A stretch of DNA of 64,000 bases from positions 5,208,001-5,272,000 of the forward strand of contig NZ_CP013232.1 in the NCBI RefSeq assembly GCF_001584145.1, given 5' to 3'. This stretch comes from Collimonas fungivorans. Lineage in GTDB: Bacteria > Pseudomonadota > Gammaproteobacteria > Burkholderiales > Burkholderiaceae_D. This document shows, in pieces, positions 47,721 to 56,833 of this stretch; within the stretch, counting starts at the first letter, position 1; the number at the start of each line of letters is the position of its first letter. The position numbers were made by a program, and so were the translations under genes. The notes under the pieces are model-generated. The model did no database searches. It saw nothing but the letters and a program-made list of their open reading frames with translations, and was not told the origin of the DNA.

Positions 47721-48595
47721 CCAACCACCTGCTGGACCATACCGCGGACGACACATTCCTCATGTGTGCTCCGGACCACTTTGAAGTGTCTTACGTCATT
47801 AATCCGTGGATGGCTGGCAATATCGCGCATGGCAACCGGAGTCTCGCCATGCAGCAATGGCTGGCGCTGGTGGAAGCCATCGGACAGGTAGCCAAGATCA
47901 AGATGATGCCGGCCATGCCAGGCGTGCCTGACCTCGTGTTTACCGCCAATGCCGGCGTGGTGCTGGGCAACAAGGTGGTGCTGTCGCGTTTCCGCCATGT
48001 CGAGCGGCAAGCGGAAGAGGTCTATTTCGAAGCAGCGTTTACCGCCCATGGTTTCGAAGTCCTGACCTTGCCGCCGGAACTGCCTTTCGAAGGCGCCGGC
48101 GACGCCCTGATGGACCGCAGCGAAAACCTGCTGTGGTTCGGCCATGGCCATCGCTCCGATATCGCCTGCGCCGCCAGGTTGTCGGAAATGCTGGAGATTG
48201 AAGTGCAGCCGCTGAAACTGGTCGATGCCCGCTTCTATCACCTGGATACCTGCTTCTGCCCGCTGGCCGGCGGTTATGTCATGTATTTCCCGGAAGCCTT
48301 CGACGCTGTCTCGCAAGCATATATTGCGGCGCGCGTGCCGGCCGACAAGCGGATCATCGTCGGCAGCGAAGACGCCTTGCATTTTGCTTGCAACACTGTC
48401 AACTCCGGCAGCCATATTTTCCTCAACCAGGCGTCCGAAGCCTTGGTCGCACAGCTGCAAGCCCACGGTTTCACCGTGCACCAGACCGCACTGACCGAGT
48501 TCCTGAAAGCAGGCGGCGCAGCGAAATGCCTCACCCTGAAGCTCAACGAACCGCAGCAAACGGTCGCCCCCCAGGCCAGCCAGCAAGCCGCCTGA
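47717..48595 (+). CDS. Amidinotransferase-fold guanidino hydrolase (dimethylargininase / arginine dihydrolase-like)
   Basis: A 292-residue protein of the pentein fold. Substrate-binding and catalytic motifs are PDLVFTANAG, MDRSENLLWFGHGHRSD, HLDTCFCPL with His175, and GGAAKCLTLKL with the nucleophile Cys271. Family members hydrolyse the guanidino group of arginine or methylated arginines, and some release ammonia to give ornithine directly. Being coupled to rocD, it most likely supplies ornithine or citrulline from arginine; which one is not decided by sequence. AGGAG lies upstream of the ATG at 47717. Confidence 0.8.
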   Translation: MTNHLLDHTADDTFLMCAPDHFEVSYVINPWMAGNIAHGNRSLAMQQWLALVEAIGQVAKIKMMPAMPGVPDLVFTANAGVVLGNKVVLSRFRHVERQAEEVYFEAAFTAHGFEVLTLPPELPFEGAGDALMDRSENLLWFGHGHRSDIACAARLSEMLEIEVQPLKLVDARFYHLDTCFCPLAGGYVMYFPEAFDAVSQAYIAARVPADKRIIVGSEDALHFACNTVNSGSHIFLNQASEALVAQLQAHGFTVHQTALTEFLKAGGAAKCLTLKLNEPQQTVAPQASQQAA

Positions 48596-48641
48596 CAAGC
48601 GCAAGCCATTGATTTAACGTATAATTTCTGGCATTGCCATT

Positions 48642-48679
48642 GCAAAAAACCCGGCGCTATCGGCGACCGGGTTTTTTGC
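48642..48679. terminator. Terminator between the guanidino hydrolase gene and metH
   Basis: GCAAAAAACCCGG (48642-48654) pairs with CCGGGTTTTTTGC (48667-48679) around a 12-base loop. It closes the rocD operon. A TATAAT at 48620-48625 precedes it, so a metH transcript could also begin there and cross this hairpin. Confidence 0.8.
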
Positions 48680-48714
48680 GTCCTTATTGACCAGAGCATG
48701 ACCAGAGTACGCTA

Positions 48715-51700
48715 ATGACGCCTTCCGCAACAAGCCCTGCTGTATCCACCGAAACCCGCCTGCGCGAGCTGCTGGCGCAACGCATCCTGATCCTGGATGG
48801 CGCGATGGGCACCATGATCCAGCAATACAAGCTGACGGAAGAGGACTATCGCGGCGGCCCCAAGGGCCGTTTCATCGACTTCACCGGCCCCGGGCGCGAG
48901 CTGTTCGTCAAAGGCAATAACGAACTGCTGTCGCTGACCCAGCCGCACATCATCAGCGCCATCCATGAAGAATACCTGGCAGCGGGCGCCGATCTGATCG
49001 AAAGCAATACCTTCGGCGCCACCACAGTAGCGCAAGACGACTACCATATGGCGCACCTGGCCTACGAGATGAATGTGGCCTCGGCACGGCTGGCGCGCGC
49101 CGCCTGCGACAAGTACTCGACGCCGGACAAGCCGCGCTTCGTCGCCGGCGCGCTCGGGCCGACGCCGAAAACCGCATCGATCTCGCCCGACGTCAATGAC
49201 CCGGCGGCGCGCAACGTTACCTTCGACCAGCTGGTCGCCTCCTACCTGGAGCAAACCCGCGGCCTGGTGGAAGGCGGCGCCGATGTGCTGCTGGTGGAAA
49301 CCATTTTCGACACCTTGAATTGCAAGGCGGCGCTGTTCGCCATCGACACCTTCTTCGAAGAGTCGGGCTTGCGCTTGCCGATCATGATTTCCGGCACCGT
49401 CACTGACGCTTCCGGCCGCATCCTGTCGGGCCAGACCGTGCCGGCCTTCTGGAATTCGATCCGCCACGCCAAGCCGCTCACTGTCGGCCTCAACTGCGCA
49501 CTGGGCGCGGCGCTGATGCGCCCCTATGCGGAAGAGCTGTCCAAGATCGCCGACACCTTCGTCTGTATCTATCCGAACGCCGGCCTGCCCAATCCGATGA
49601 GCGACACCGGTTTCGATGAAACTCCGGACGTGACCTCTTCGCTGCTGAAGGATTTCGCCGAAAGCGGCTTCGTCAATATCGCCGGCGGCTGCTGCGGCAC
49701 CACGCCGCCGCATATCAAGGCGATTGCAGACACCGTCGCCAAGATCCCGCCGCGCGCCGTGCCGGAAACCACGCATGAAATGCGCTTGTCCGGACTTGAA
49801 CCGTTCACCATCGACGACAGCTCGCTGTTTGTCAACGTCGGCGAACGTACCAACGTCACCGGCTCCAAGGCGTTTGCCCGGCTGATCCTCAACGAGCAGT
49901 ACGACGAAGCGCTGGCAGTGGCACGCCAGCAGGTGGAGAATGGCGCGCAGGTAATCGACATCAACATGGATGAGGCGATGCTGGATTCCATGGCAGCCAT
50001 GCAGCGCTTCCTCAACCTGATCGCCTCCGAACCGGACATCGCGCGGGTGCCTATCATGATCGACTCGTCCAAATGGACAGTGATCGAAGCCGGCCTGAAA
50101 TGCGTGCAGGGCAAGGCGATCGTCAACTCGATTTCGATGAAGGAAGGCGAGCCGGAATTCCTGCGCCAGGCCAAGCTGTGCCGCCGCTACGGCGCCGCCG
50201 TGATCGTGATGGCCTTCGATGAAAAGGGCCAGGCCGACACCTTCGAACGCAAGATCGAAATCTGCGAGCGCGCTTACAGATTGCTGGTGGACCAGATCGG
50301 CTTTCCGCCGGAAGACATCATTTTCGACCCGAACATTTTCGCGATCGCGACCGGCATCGAAGAGCACAACAACTACGCAGTCGACTTCATCAACGCCACC
50401 CGCTGGATACGCGAGAACCTGCCGCATGCCAAGATCAGCGGCGGCGTCTCCAATGTCAGCTTCAGCTTCCGCGGCAACGATCCGGCGCGCGAAGCGATCC
50501 ACACGGTATTCCTGTACCACGCCATCAAGGCCGGCATGACCATGGGCATCGTCAATGCCGGCATGATGGGCGTCTACGACAACCTGCCGGCCGAATTGCG
50601 CGAACGGGTCGAGGACGTGGTGCTGAACCGCCGCGAAGATGCTACCGAACGCATGATCGAAATCGCCTCGACCCTGAAGGCCGGCGACAAGAAGGAAGAA
50701 GCGACGCTGGAATGGCGCAGCGGCACCGTGCAGCAGCGGCTGGCGCATGCGCTGGTACAAGGCATCACGCAGTGGATCGTCGAAGACACGGAAGAAGCAC
50801 GCCAGGAATTGCTGAACAACGGCGGCCGGCCGATCCATGTGATCGAAGGGCCGCTGATGGACGGCATGAACATCGTCGGCGACCTGTTCGGCCAGGGCAA
50901 GATGTTCCTGCCGCAGGTAGTCAAGTCGGCGCGCGTGATGAAACAAGCGGTGGCGCACCTGATTCCCTATATCGAGGAAGAAAAGCGGCTGCACGAAGAA
51001 CTGACCGGCATTGCCGCCAAACCCAAGGGCAAGATCGTCATCGCCACGGTCAAGGGCGATGTGCACGACATCGGCAAGAACATCGTCTCGGTGGTCCTGC
51101 AATGCAATAACTTTGAAGTAGTCAACATGGGCGTGATGGTGCCATGCTCGGAAATCCTGGCGATGGCCAAGGCCGAGAACGCCGATATCATCGGCCTCAG
51201 CGGCCTGATCACGCCGTCGCTGGAAGAAATGGCGCACGTCGCCAAGGAAATGCAGCGCGATCCGTACTTCCGCAGCGTCAAGATGCCGTTGCTGATCGGC
51301 GGCGCCACCACCAGCCGCGCCCATACCGCGGTGAAAATTGCACCGAACTACGAAGGACCGGTGGTCTACGTGCCTGATGCATCGCGCTCGGTTTCGGTGG
51401 CGCAGTCGTTGCTCACGCCAGAGCAGCGCGACCAGTACATCGATGAAATCGCGGTGGATTACGAACGCATACGCGAACAGCACGCCAACAAAAAGGCGGT
51501 GCCTTTGCTGACCCTGGCGGCGGCGCGCGAGAACCGTACCCGCCTGCAGTTTGCACCGGTCAAGCCGAAATTCATCGGCCGCCGCGTCTTCAAGAACGTC
51601 GACCTCGGCACGCTCGCGCGCTACATCGATTGGGGCCCGTTCTTCCAGACCTGGGACTTGGCAGGCCCGTATCCGGCCATCCTCAAGGATGAAGTGGTGG

Positions 51701-52476
51701 GCGAAGCAGCCAGCAAGGTATTCGAAGAAGGCCAGGCGCTGCTGAAGAAGCTGATCGACGGCCGCTGGCTGACCGCCAACGGCGTCATCGCGCTGATGCC
51801 GGCCAACACGGTGAATGACGACGATATCGAAATCTATACCGACGATACGCGCGAAAAAGTCGCATTCACCTATTACGGCTTGCGCCAGCAAACCGTGAAA
51901 CCGGTAATCGACGGCGTTCCCCGGCCCAACCAGTGCCTGTCCGATTTCATTGCGCCGAAATCGTCCGGCATCGCCGACTATATCGGCCTGTTCGCCGTCA
52001 CCAGCGGCATCGGTATCGAGAAATACGAAAAACGCTTCGAGGATGCGCACGACGATTATTCCTCGATCATGCTGAAATCGCTGGCCGACCGCCTGGCGGA
52101 AGCCTTCGCCGAATACATGCACGAGCGGGTGCGCAAGGACCTGTGGGGTTATGTGCCCGATGAAAGCTTGTCCAACGAAGCCTTGATCAAGGAAAGCTAT
52201 AGCGGCATCCGTCCGGCTCCCGGTTATCCGGCCTGCCCGGAACACACGGTCAAGGCCGACATGTTCCAGCTCTTGCAGTGCGAGGAGATCGGCATGCAGC
52301 TCACCGAATCGTTCGCCATGTTCCCGGGCGCGGCGGTGTCGGGCTTTTATTTTGCCCATCCAGAATCGAAGTATTTTGTGGTCGGCAAGATCGGCGACGA
52401 CCAGGTCAGCGACATGGCGGCGCGGCGCGGCGCCGGCAAGGACGACGTCGAACGCTGGCTGGCGCCCAACCTGTAA
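48715..52476 (+). CDS. metH: Methionine synthase, cobalamin-dependent
   Basis: A full-length 1253-residue MetH that moves a methyl group from 5-methyltetrahydrofolate through cobalamin to homocysteine. The modules appear in order: the homocysteine domain with zinc ligands Cys261, Cys326 and Cys327 ([14 protein letters not shown]), the folate-binding pterin domain (about 375-640, starting near [16 protein letters not shown]), the cobalamin cap and binding domain with His784 in [10 protein letters not shown], and the reactivation domain with [12 protein letters not shown] near the end. The E. coli enzyme has 1227 residues and equivalent ligands about 15-25 positions earlier. No cobalamin or SAH riboswitch is seen upstream. 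Confidence 0.97.
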   Translation: MTPSATSPAVSTETRLRELLAQRILILDGAMGTMIQQYKLTEEDYRGGPKGRFIDFTGPGRELFVKGNNELLSLTQPHIISAIHEEYLAAGADLIESNTFGATTVAQDDYHMAHLAYEMNVASARLARAACDKYSTPDKPRFVAGALGPTPKTASISPDVNDPAARNVTFDQLVASYLEQTRGLVEGGADVLLVETIFDTLNCKAALFAIDTFFEESGLRLPIMISGTVTDASGRILSGQTVPAFWNSIRHAKPLTVGLNCALGAALMRPYAEELSKIADTFVCIYPNAGLPNPMSDTGFDETPDVTSSLLKDFAESGFVNIAGGCCGTTPPHIKAIADTVAKIPPRAVPETTHEMRLSGLEPFTIDDSSLFVNVGERTNVTGSKAFARLILNEQYDEALAVARQQVENGAQVIDINMDEAMLDSMAAMQRFLNLIASEPDIARVPIMIDSSKWTVIEAGLKCVQGKAIVNSISMKEGEPEFLRQAKLCRRYGAAVIVMAFDEKGQADTFERKIEICERAYRLLVDQIGFPPEDIIFDPNIFAIATGIEEHNNYAVDFINATRWIRENLPHAKISGGVSNVSFSFRGNDPAREAIHTVFLYHAIKAGMTMGIVNAGMMGVYDNLPAELRERVEDVVLNRREDATERMIEIASTLKAGDKKEEATLEWRSGTVQQRLAHALVQGITQWIVEDTEEARQELLNNGGRPIHVIEGPLMDGMNIVGDLFGQGKMFLPQVVKSARVMKQAVAHLIPYIEEEKRLHEELTGIAAKPKGKIVIATVKGDVHDIGKNIVSVVLQCNNFEVVNMGVMVPCSEILAMAKAENADIIGLSGLITPSLEEMAHVAKEMQRDPYFRSVKMPLLIGGATTSRAHTAVKIAPNYEGPVVYVPDASRSVSVAQSLLTPEQRDQYIDEIAVDYERIREQHANKKAVPLLTLAAARENRTRLQFAPVKPKFIGRRVFKNVDLGTLARYIDWGPFFQTWDLAGPYPAILKDEVVGEAASKVFEEGQALLKKLIDGRWLTANGVIALMPANTVNDDDIEIYTDDTREKVAFTYYGLRQQTVKPVIDGVPRPNQCLSDFIAPKSSGIADYIGLFAVTSGIGIEKYEKRFEDAHDDYSSIMLKSLADRLAEAFAEYMHERVRKDLWGYVPDESLSNEALIKESYSGIRPAPGYPACPEHTVKADMFQLLQCEEIGMQLTESFAMFPGAAVSGFYFAHPESKYFVVGKIGDDQVSDMAARRGAGKDDVERWLAPNL

Positions 52477-52487
52477 AGGAAACCGGC

Positions 52488-53384
52488 ATGCGCCACAGTC
52501 TGCAGCTGAAGCAGCAATTACAACAGACGATACAGGCTGAAATCTCCGCCCGCACGCAACAGCACCAGGCGCAGATCGCCGCGCTGAAAAGCCCGGCGCC
52601 AAACCGAATGACTAGCCTGGCGGCGCGCGGCGCCAGGCCGCTGGTGCTGCTGGCCCATGGCGATTCCTGGTTTGACTATCCGCTGGACGGCAATGCGCTG
52701 TCGCTGCACGGCACCGATGTCATCGCGCAGTTGCAAACCACCGGCGCCATGCCTCCTTCGATCCTGAACGTTTCCCACAACGGCGATTCAAGCTCCGACG
52801 AAATGGCGCTGCCCAAGCAGCAGCGTTTGATCGCCGCACTGCGGGACAGCAATAACTGGATCGACGACAAACCTGACGCCATCCTGTTTTCCGGCGGCGG
52901 CAACGACATCGCCGGCGACAAGTTCTGCATCCTGCTTGATTATGCCGACAGCGCCAGCGACGGTCTCAACCTGGTGCGCTTCGCCAAGCTGCTGGAAATG
53001 GTTGAAGCCTCTTACCTCGACCTGTTTGCGTTTCGCGACAGGTATGCGCCGGGCGTGCCGGTTTTCGGCCACTGCTATGACTTTGCCATTCCCAACGGTT
53101 CCCATCCGCTATGCGCCGGGCCGTGGCTGCTGCCGTCGCTGGCTTACTGCGGCTGGACTGCAAGCGACGGCATCCCGATCGTGCGCCAGGCGCTGGAGGG
53201 CCTGGCGGCAAGGTTGCGCAAACTGGCCGCGGTTTCCGCCAACAATTTCGTCCTGGTTGAAACCCAGGGCACGCTTGCCGCCGCCGACTGGGCCAATGAG
53301 TTGCACCCCTATCCGGCCGGATTCCGGAAGATCGCAGAAAAATTCGCCGCGGCGCTACGCTTGCGCTTTCCCGGCCATATCTGA
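52488..53384 (+). CDS. SGNH/GDSL-family hydrolase
   Basis: A 298-residue SGNH hydrolase. The first 30 residues are Gln-rich and helical (LKQQLQQTIQAEISARTQQH). Block I is HGDSWFDYP with nucleophile Ser60, the Gly/Asn blocks are NVSHNGDSSSDE and FSGGGNDIAGD, and the C-terminal His is in ELHPYPAGFRKIA. It has no signal peptide, so it is probably cytosolic; the substrate, perhaps an ester, is unknown. It begins 11 bases after the metH stop with AAAGGA, so it is co-transcribed with metH. The link to methionine synthesis is unexplained. Confidence 0.82.
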   Translation: MRHSLQLKQQLQQTIQAEISARTQQHQAQIAALKSPAPNRMTSLAARGARPLVLLAHGDSWFDYPLDGNALSLHGTDVIAQLQTTGAMPPSILNVSHNGDSSSDEMALPKQQRLIAALRDSNNWIDDKPDAILFSGGGNDIAGDKFCILLDYADSASDGLNLVRFAKLLEMVEASYLDLFAFRDRYAPGVPVFGHCYDFAIPNGSHPLCAGPWLLPSLAYCGWTASDGIPIVRQALEGLAARLRKLAAVSANNFVLVETQGTLAAADWANELHPYPAGFRKIAEKFAAALRLRFPGHI

Positions 53385-53406
53385 TCACATCTCGCCTCCA
53401 CCAATG

Positions 53407-53436
53407 AAAAAAGCCCCGCTGCAAGCGAGGCTTTTC
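53407..53436. terminator. Bidirectional terminator between the SGNH hydrolase and permease genes
   Basis: AAAAGCC and GGCTTTT arms with an inner CGC/GCG pair form a hairpin flanked by A- and T-runs. It serves two convergent genes. Confidence 0.7.
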
Positions 53437-53468
53437 AGTCCGGCGACAGGCCTCGGCCTGCGTTGCCG

Positions 53469-54770
53469 TCAGTCGCCGCCCAAGTGGATGAACTTGAACA
53501 GGAAGATCGCGGCAATCACCCAGACCATCGCCGGCACTTGCTTCGCGCGGCCGGTGAACAGTTTCAGCGCCGCATACGAGATGAAGCCGAAGGCAATCCC
53601 GTTGGCGATCGAATAGGTGAACGGGATCATCAGCACGGTGATCACGGCCGGCACGCTTTCGGTGCTGTCTTCCCAGTTCAGGTGCACCAGTTCGCGCAGC
53701 ATCAGGCCGGCGACATAGAACAGCGCCGGCGCGGTAGCGTAGGCCGGCACGGCGCCGGCCAGCGGCGAAATGAACAGGCAAGCCAGGAACAGGATGCCGA
53801 CCGCCAGCGAAGTCAGGCCGGTACGGCCGCCAGCCTGGACGCCGGCCGCGCTTTCAACATAGGCGGTGGTGCTGGATGTACCCAGCAGGGTGCCGGCCAC
53901 AATCGCCGTGCTGTCCGCCAGCAACGCCTTGTTAAGACGCGCCATCTTGCCATTGACCAGCAGGCCGGCGCGGTTCGCCACGCCCATCATGGTGCCGGTG
54001 GCGTCGAACATTTCGACCAGGAAAAACACCAGTACGATATTCAGGATGCCCATTGACAGCGCGCCCATGATGTCGAGCTTGAACAGGGTCGGCTCGATCG
54101 ACGGCGGCATTGCAACCACGCCGGTGAAGGTATTGCCGCCGACCAGGAAGCTCAGCACGGTCACAGTCAGGATGCCGATCAGGATCGCGCCCTTGACCTT
54201 CAGGTGGTCCAGCACCACGATCAGCAGGAAACCGATGATCGACAGGATCACCGGGATCTGGTGCAGGTCGCCGATCTGCACGAAGGTAGCCGGATTGGCG
54301 ACCACCAGGCCCGAACTCTTGAGCGCGATGAAACCGAGGAACAGGCCGATGCCGGAAGTAATCGCAATCCGTATCGTGGGCGGAATGCCGTTGACGATCA
54401 TGCCGCGTATCCCTACCAGGCTGACGACGATGAACAGGCAACCGGAAATGAAGACTGCCCCCAGTGCTACTTCCCAGGACACGCCCATGCCTTTCACCAC
54501 CGCATAGGCAAAGTAGGCGTTAAGGCCCATGCCGGGCGCCAGCGCGATCGGATAGTTGGCGTACAGGGCCATGATCAGGGTGCCGATGGCGGCCGCCACG
54601 CAGGTTGCAACGAAGACAGCGCCTTTCGGCATGCCGGCGTCGCCCAGGATGGCAGGGTTGACGAAGATGATATAAGCCATCGTCAGGAAAGTGGTCAGCC
54701 CGGCGATCAGTTCGGTGCGGACATCTGTACCGTTTTCCTTGAGTTTGAAGAAATTCTCGAGCAATTGCAT
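53469..54770 (-). CDS. NCS2 family purine permease (adenine/guanine/hypoxanthine type)
   Basis: A 433-residue membrane protein with about 12-14 helices of the AzgA/GhxP/PbuG group. Signature regions are TELIAGLTTFLTMAYIIFVN, ALAPGMGLNAYFAYAVVKGM and VEMFDATGTMMGVANRAGLL, and LLGTSSTTAYVESAAGVQAG. It imports purine bases by proton symport. It is divergent from the xanthine dehydrogenase genes, which matches uptake followed by catabolism. Confidence 0.92.
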   Translation of the reverse strand: MQLLENFFKLKENGTDVRTELIAGLTTFLTMAYIIFVNPAILGDAGMPKGAVFVATCVAAAIGTLIMALYANYPIALAPGMGLNAYFAYAVVKGMGVSWEVALGAVFISGCLFIVVSLVGIRGMIVNGIPPTIRIAITSGIGLFLGFIALKSSGLVVANPATFVQIGDLHQIPVILSIIGFLLIVVLDHLKVKGAILIGILTVTVLSFLVGGNTFTGVVAMPPSIEPTLFKLDIMGALSMGILNIVLVFFLVEMFDATGTMMGVANRAGLLVNGKMARLNKALLADSTAIVAGTLLGTSSTTAYVESAAGVQAGGRTGLTSLAVGILFLACLFISPLAGAVPAYATAPALFYVAGLMLRELVHLNWEDSTESVPAVITVLMIPFTYSIANGIAFGFISYAALKLFTGRAKQVPAMVWVIAAIFLFKFIHLGGD

Positions 54771-55056
54771 TGTTGTGTCTCCGTGATTATTGTTGTTTTT
54801 GGTTTTCTGGCTGCCGCGTTGCTCCCGCCGTTTCTTTTGGTGCGGAGTTCTGGCAAAGTAATGTGTTACAGAATGGGGTCACAAATATGCTCCAGGCTAA
54901 ATATCAATTATTCCAGCGAGATGATAACCGCTCCCGCTGCCGCATTGATAGCCCTGCATTTGCCCCAGCCAAAGATTTTCTCATTCTCGAAAATCGGAAA
55001 AACCGTCAAATACATTTCCATTAAGAAATATTCCGTTCGCAATGGCTATATTTGCC

Positions 55057-55090
55057 AAATGGAATCACATATCCATTCTCTATTCCATTT
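55057..55090. promoter_or_regulatory. Inverted repeat in the 506-bp permease–xdhA control region
   Basis: AAATGGAAT (55057-55065) and ATTCCATTT (55082-55090) are perfect 9-bp arms with a 16-base spacer. They lie in the middle of the AT-rich stretch 54771-55276 between the divergent permease and xdhA genes. I see no gene and no purine riboswitch in that stretch. The dyad may be an operator for a purine-responsive regulator encoded elsewhere. Confidence 0.5.
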
Positions 55091-55276
55091 TCGAGATACC
55101 TGACATCAGCCGTTTCGCTATATGAAGCGGCGGCACAAATGCTAATCTGGGCTCATAATTAATAGGCCGTTGCAAAGCCTAGCCTAGTCCCACGTAACCC
55201 GCACCCAGGCGAAAGCGGCAATACGATCCAGAGGCATGGTTTTTGCAACCGCAGCTAAACCATATTGGAGATTGCC

Positions 55277-56824
55277 TTGTCTACGCCCGCACCTCATTCC
55301 ACGGCCGCTAGCGTCATCCGTTTCTACTACCGTGGTGAAATCCACGCAGTGGACCAGGCTGCGCCGACCCGCACCATCTTGCAGCACCTGCGGGAAGACC
55401 TGCACTGCACCGGCAGCAAGGAAGGCTGCGCCGAAGGCGATTGCGGCGCCTGCACCGTCGTCATCGGCGAACAGAGCGCAGACGGCGTCACGCTCAAATC
55501 GGTCAATTCCTGCATCCAGTTCCTGCCGACGCTGGACGGCAAGGCTTTGTATACCGTCGAGGACCTGAAACAGGACAGCGGCGCCCTGCACCCCGTGCAG
55601 CAAGCGATGGTGGAATGCCACGGCTCGCAATGCGGTTTCTGCACGCCAGGTTTCGTGATGTCGCTGTGGGACTTGTACTTGAAACACGACGGCAGCCACG
55701 CCTCTTCCTCCCCCGCTGCCTGCAGTACAACCGGAGCGGCCGGCGGCGCCTGCCAGCCATTGCAGCGCAAGGACATCGATATCGCGCTCTCGGGCAACCT
55801 GTGCCGCTGCACCGGCTACCGGCCTATCATCGACGCCGCGCACCGGATGGGCGAACTGCCGGCAGTCGGCTTCGACCGCCAGGCTTTGCAGCAGGCGCTG
55901 CAGCCATTGCAACGCGACGACACCTTCGTCTACCAGCACGGCGGCCAGACTTTCTATGCGCCACGCACGCTGGCGCAGCTGGTGGAAGTGCGCGCCGCCA
56001 ATCCGGGGGCGCGTATCCTGGCCGGCTCGACCGACGTCGGCCTGTGGGTAACCAAGCAGATGCGCGACCTGGGCGACATCATCTACCTCGGCCAGGTAAG
56101 CGAGCTGAACGCCATGGCGCTGCGCGAAGGACAACTGGAAATCGGCGCCGGCGTGACGCTGAACGACGCTTATGCGGAAATCTGCAAGCACTATCCCGAA
56201 CTGTCGGAAATGTGGCAGCGCTTTGCCTCGCTGCCGATCCGCAACGCCGGCACCCTGGGCGGCAACGTCGCCAACGGCTCGCCTATCGGCGACTCGCCGC
56301 CATGGCTGATCGCACTCGGCGCGCAAGTCGTGCTGCGCGGTCCGGCCGGCCAGCGCGTGATGCCGCTGGAGGCGCTGTACCTTGATTACATGAAAAAAGA
56401 CATGCAGGCCGATGAATTCGTCGAGGCCGTACGGTTGCCGCTGCCGCATGCCGGACAACGCTTCCGCACCTACAAACTGGCAAAGCGTTTCGACCAGGAT
56501 ATTTCAGCTGTCTGCGCGGCGTTCTCGGTAACTCTGGATGGCGACAAGATCAGCGATATCCGCATCGCTTTCGGCGGCATGGCGGCAACCCCGAAGCGCG
56601 CTGCGCTGACTGAGGCCGCCTTGCGTGGCCAGGCCTGGAGCGAAAGCGTGCTGGAAAACGCGGTAGCGCTGATGACGGACGATTACAAACCGTTGTCCGA
56701 CATGCGCGCCTCCAGCGAATACCGGATGAAGACGTCGCAAAACCTGTTGCGCCGGTTCTGGCTGGAAACCCGCGTCGATGCGCCGTTGCGCAGCGACCAG
56801 GTGAATCCTTTTGTATGTGCCTGA
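55277..56824 (+). CDS. xdhA: Xanthine dehydrogenase small subunit (2Fe-2S and FAD)
   Basis: A 515-residue XdhA. Residues about 1-195 hold two 2Fe-2S domains: GSKEGCAEGDCGACTV with NSC, and CGFCTPGF with GNLCRCTGYRPI. Between them lies a Ser/Ala/Gly-rich insertion of about 25 residues. Residues about 215-500 are the FAD domain (ARILAGSTDVGLWVTKQMRD, GGNVANGSPIGDSPPW). It feeds electrons from XdhB to NAD. The start is a TTG at 55277 with GGAG eight bases upstream; a TTG at 55265 is too close to that site. It opens the xdhABC-guaD operon. Confidence 0.93.
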   Translation: MSTPAPHSTAASVIRFYYRGEIHAVDQAAPTRTILQHLREDLHCTGSKEGCAEGDCGACTVVIGEQSADGVTLKSVNSCIQFLPTLDGKALYTVEDLKQDSGALHPVQQAMVECHGSQCGFCTPGFVMSLWDLYLKHDGSHASSSPAACSTTGAAGGACQPLQRKDIDIALSGNLCRCTGYRPIIDAAHRMGELPAVGFDRQALQQALQPLQRDDTFVYQHGGQTFYAPRTLAQLVEVRAANPGARILAGSTDVGLWVTKQMRDLGDIIYLGQVSELNAMALREGQLEIGAGVTLNDAYAEICKHYPELSEMWQRFASLPIRNAGTLGGNVANGSPIGDSPPWLIALGAQVVLRGPAGQRVMPLEALYLDYMKKDMQADEFVEAVRLPLPHAGQRFRTYKLAKRFDQDISAVCAAFSVTLDGDKISDIRIAFGGMAATPKRAALTEAALRGQAWSESVLENAVALMTDDYKPLSDMRASSEYRMKTSQNLLRRFWLETRVDAPLRSDQVNPFVCA

Positions 56825-56833
56825 GTTGACATC

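Noticed and set aside
48596..48714. Possible SAH or cobalamin riboswitch before metH
   Set aside because: The space is about 120 bases and is mostly a terminator hairpin; none of the conserved aptamer boxes could be found.
48712..52602. A very long open frame on the minus strand across metH (almost 1300 codons)
   Set aside because: It is antisense to an intact, highly conserved MetH. The peptide is rich in His, Arg, Gln and Val with no domain, as expected from codon bias of a GC-rich gene on the other strand.
54888..55024. A 44-codon plus-strand frame starting MLQAKYQLFQRDD in the permease–xdhA gap
   Set aside because: No ribosome site, no family resemblance, and a composition like intergenic DNA.
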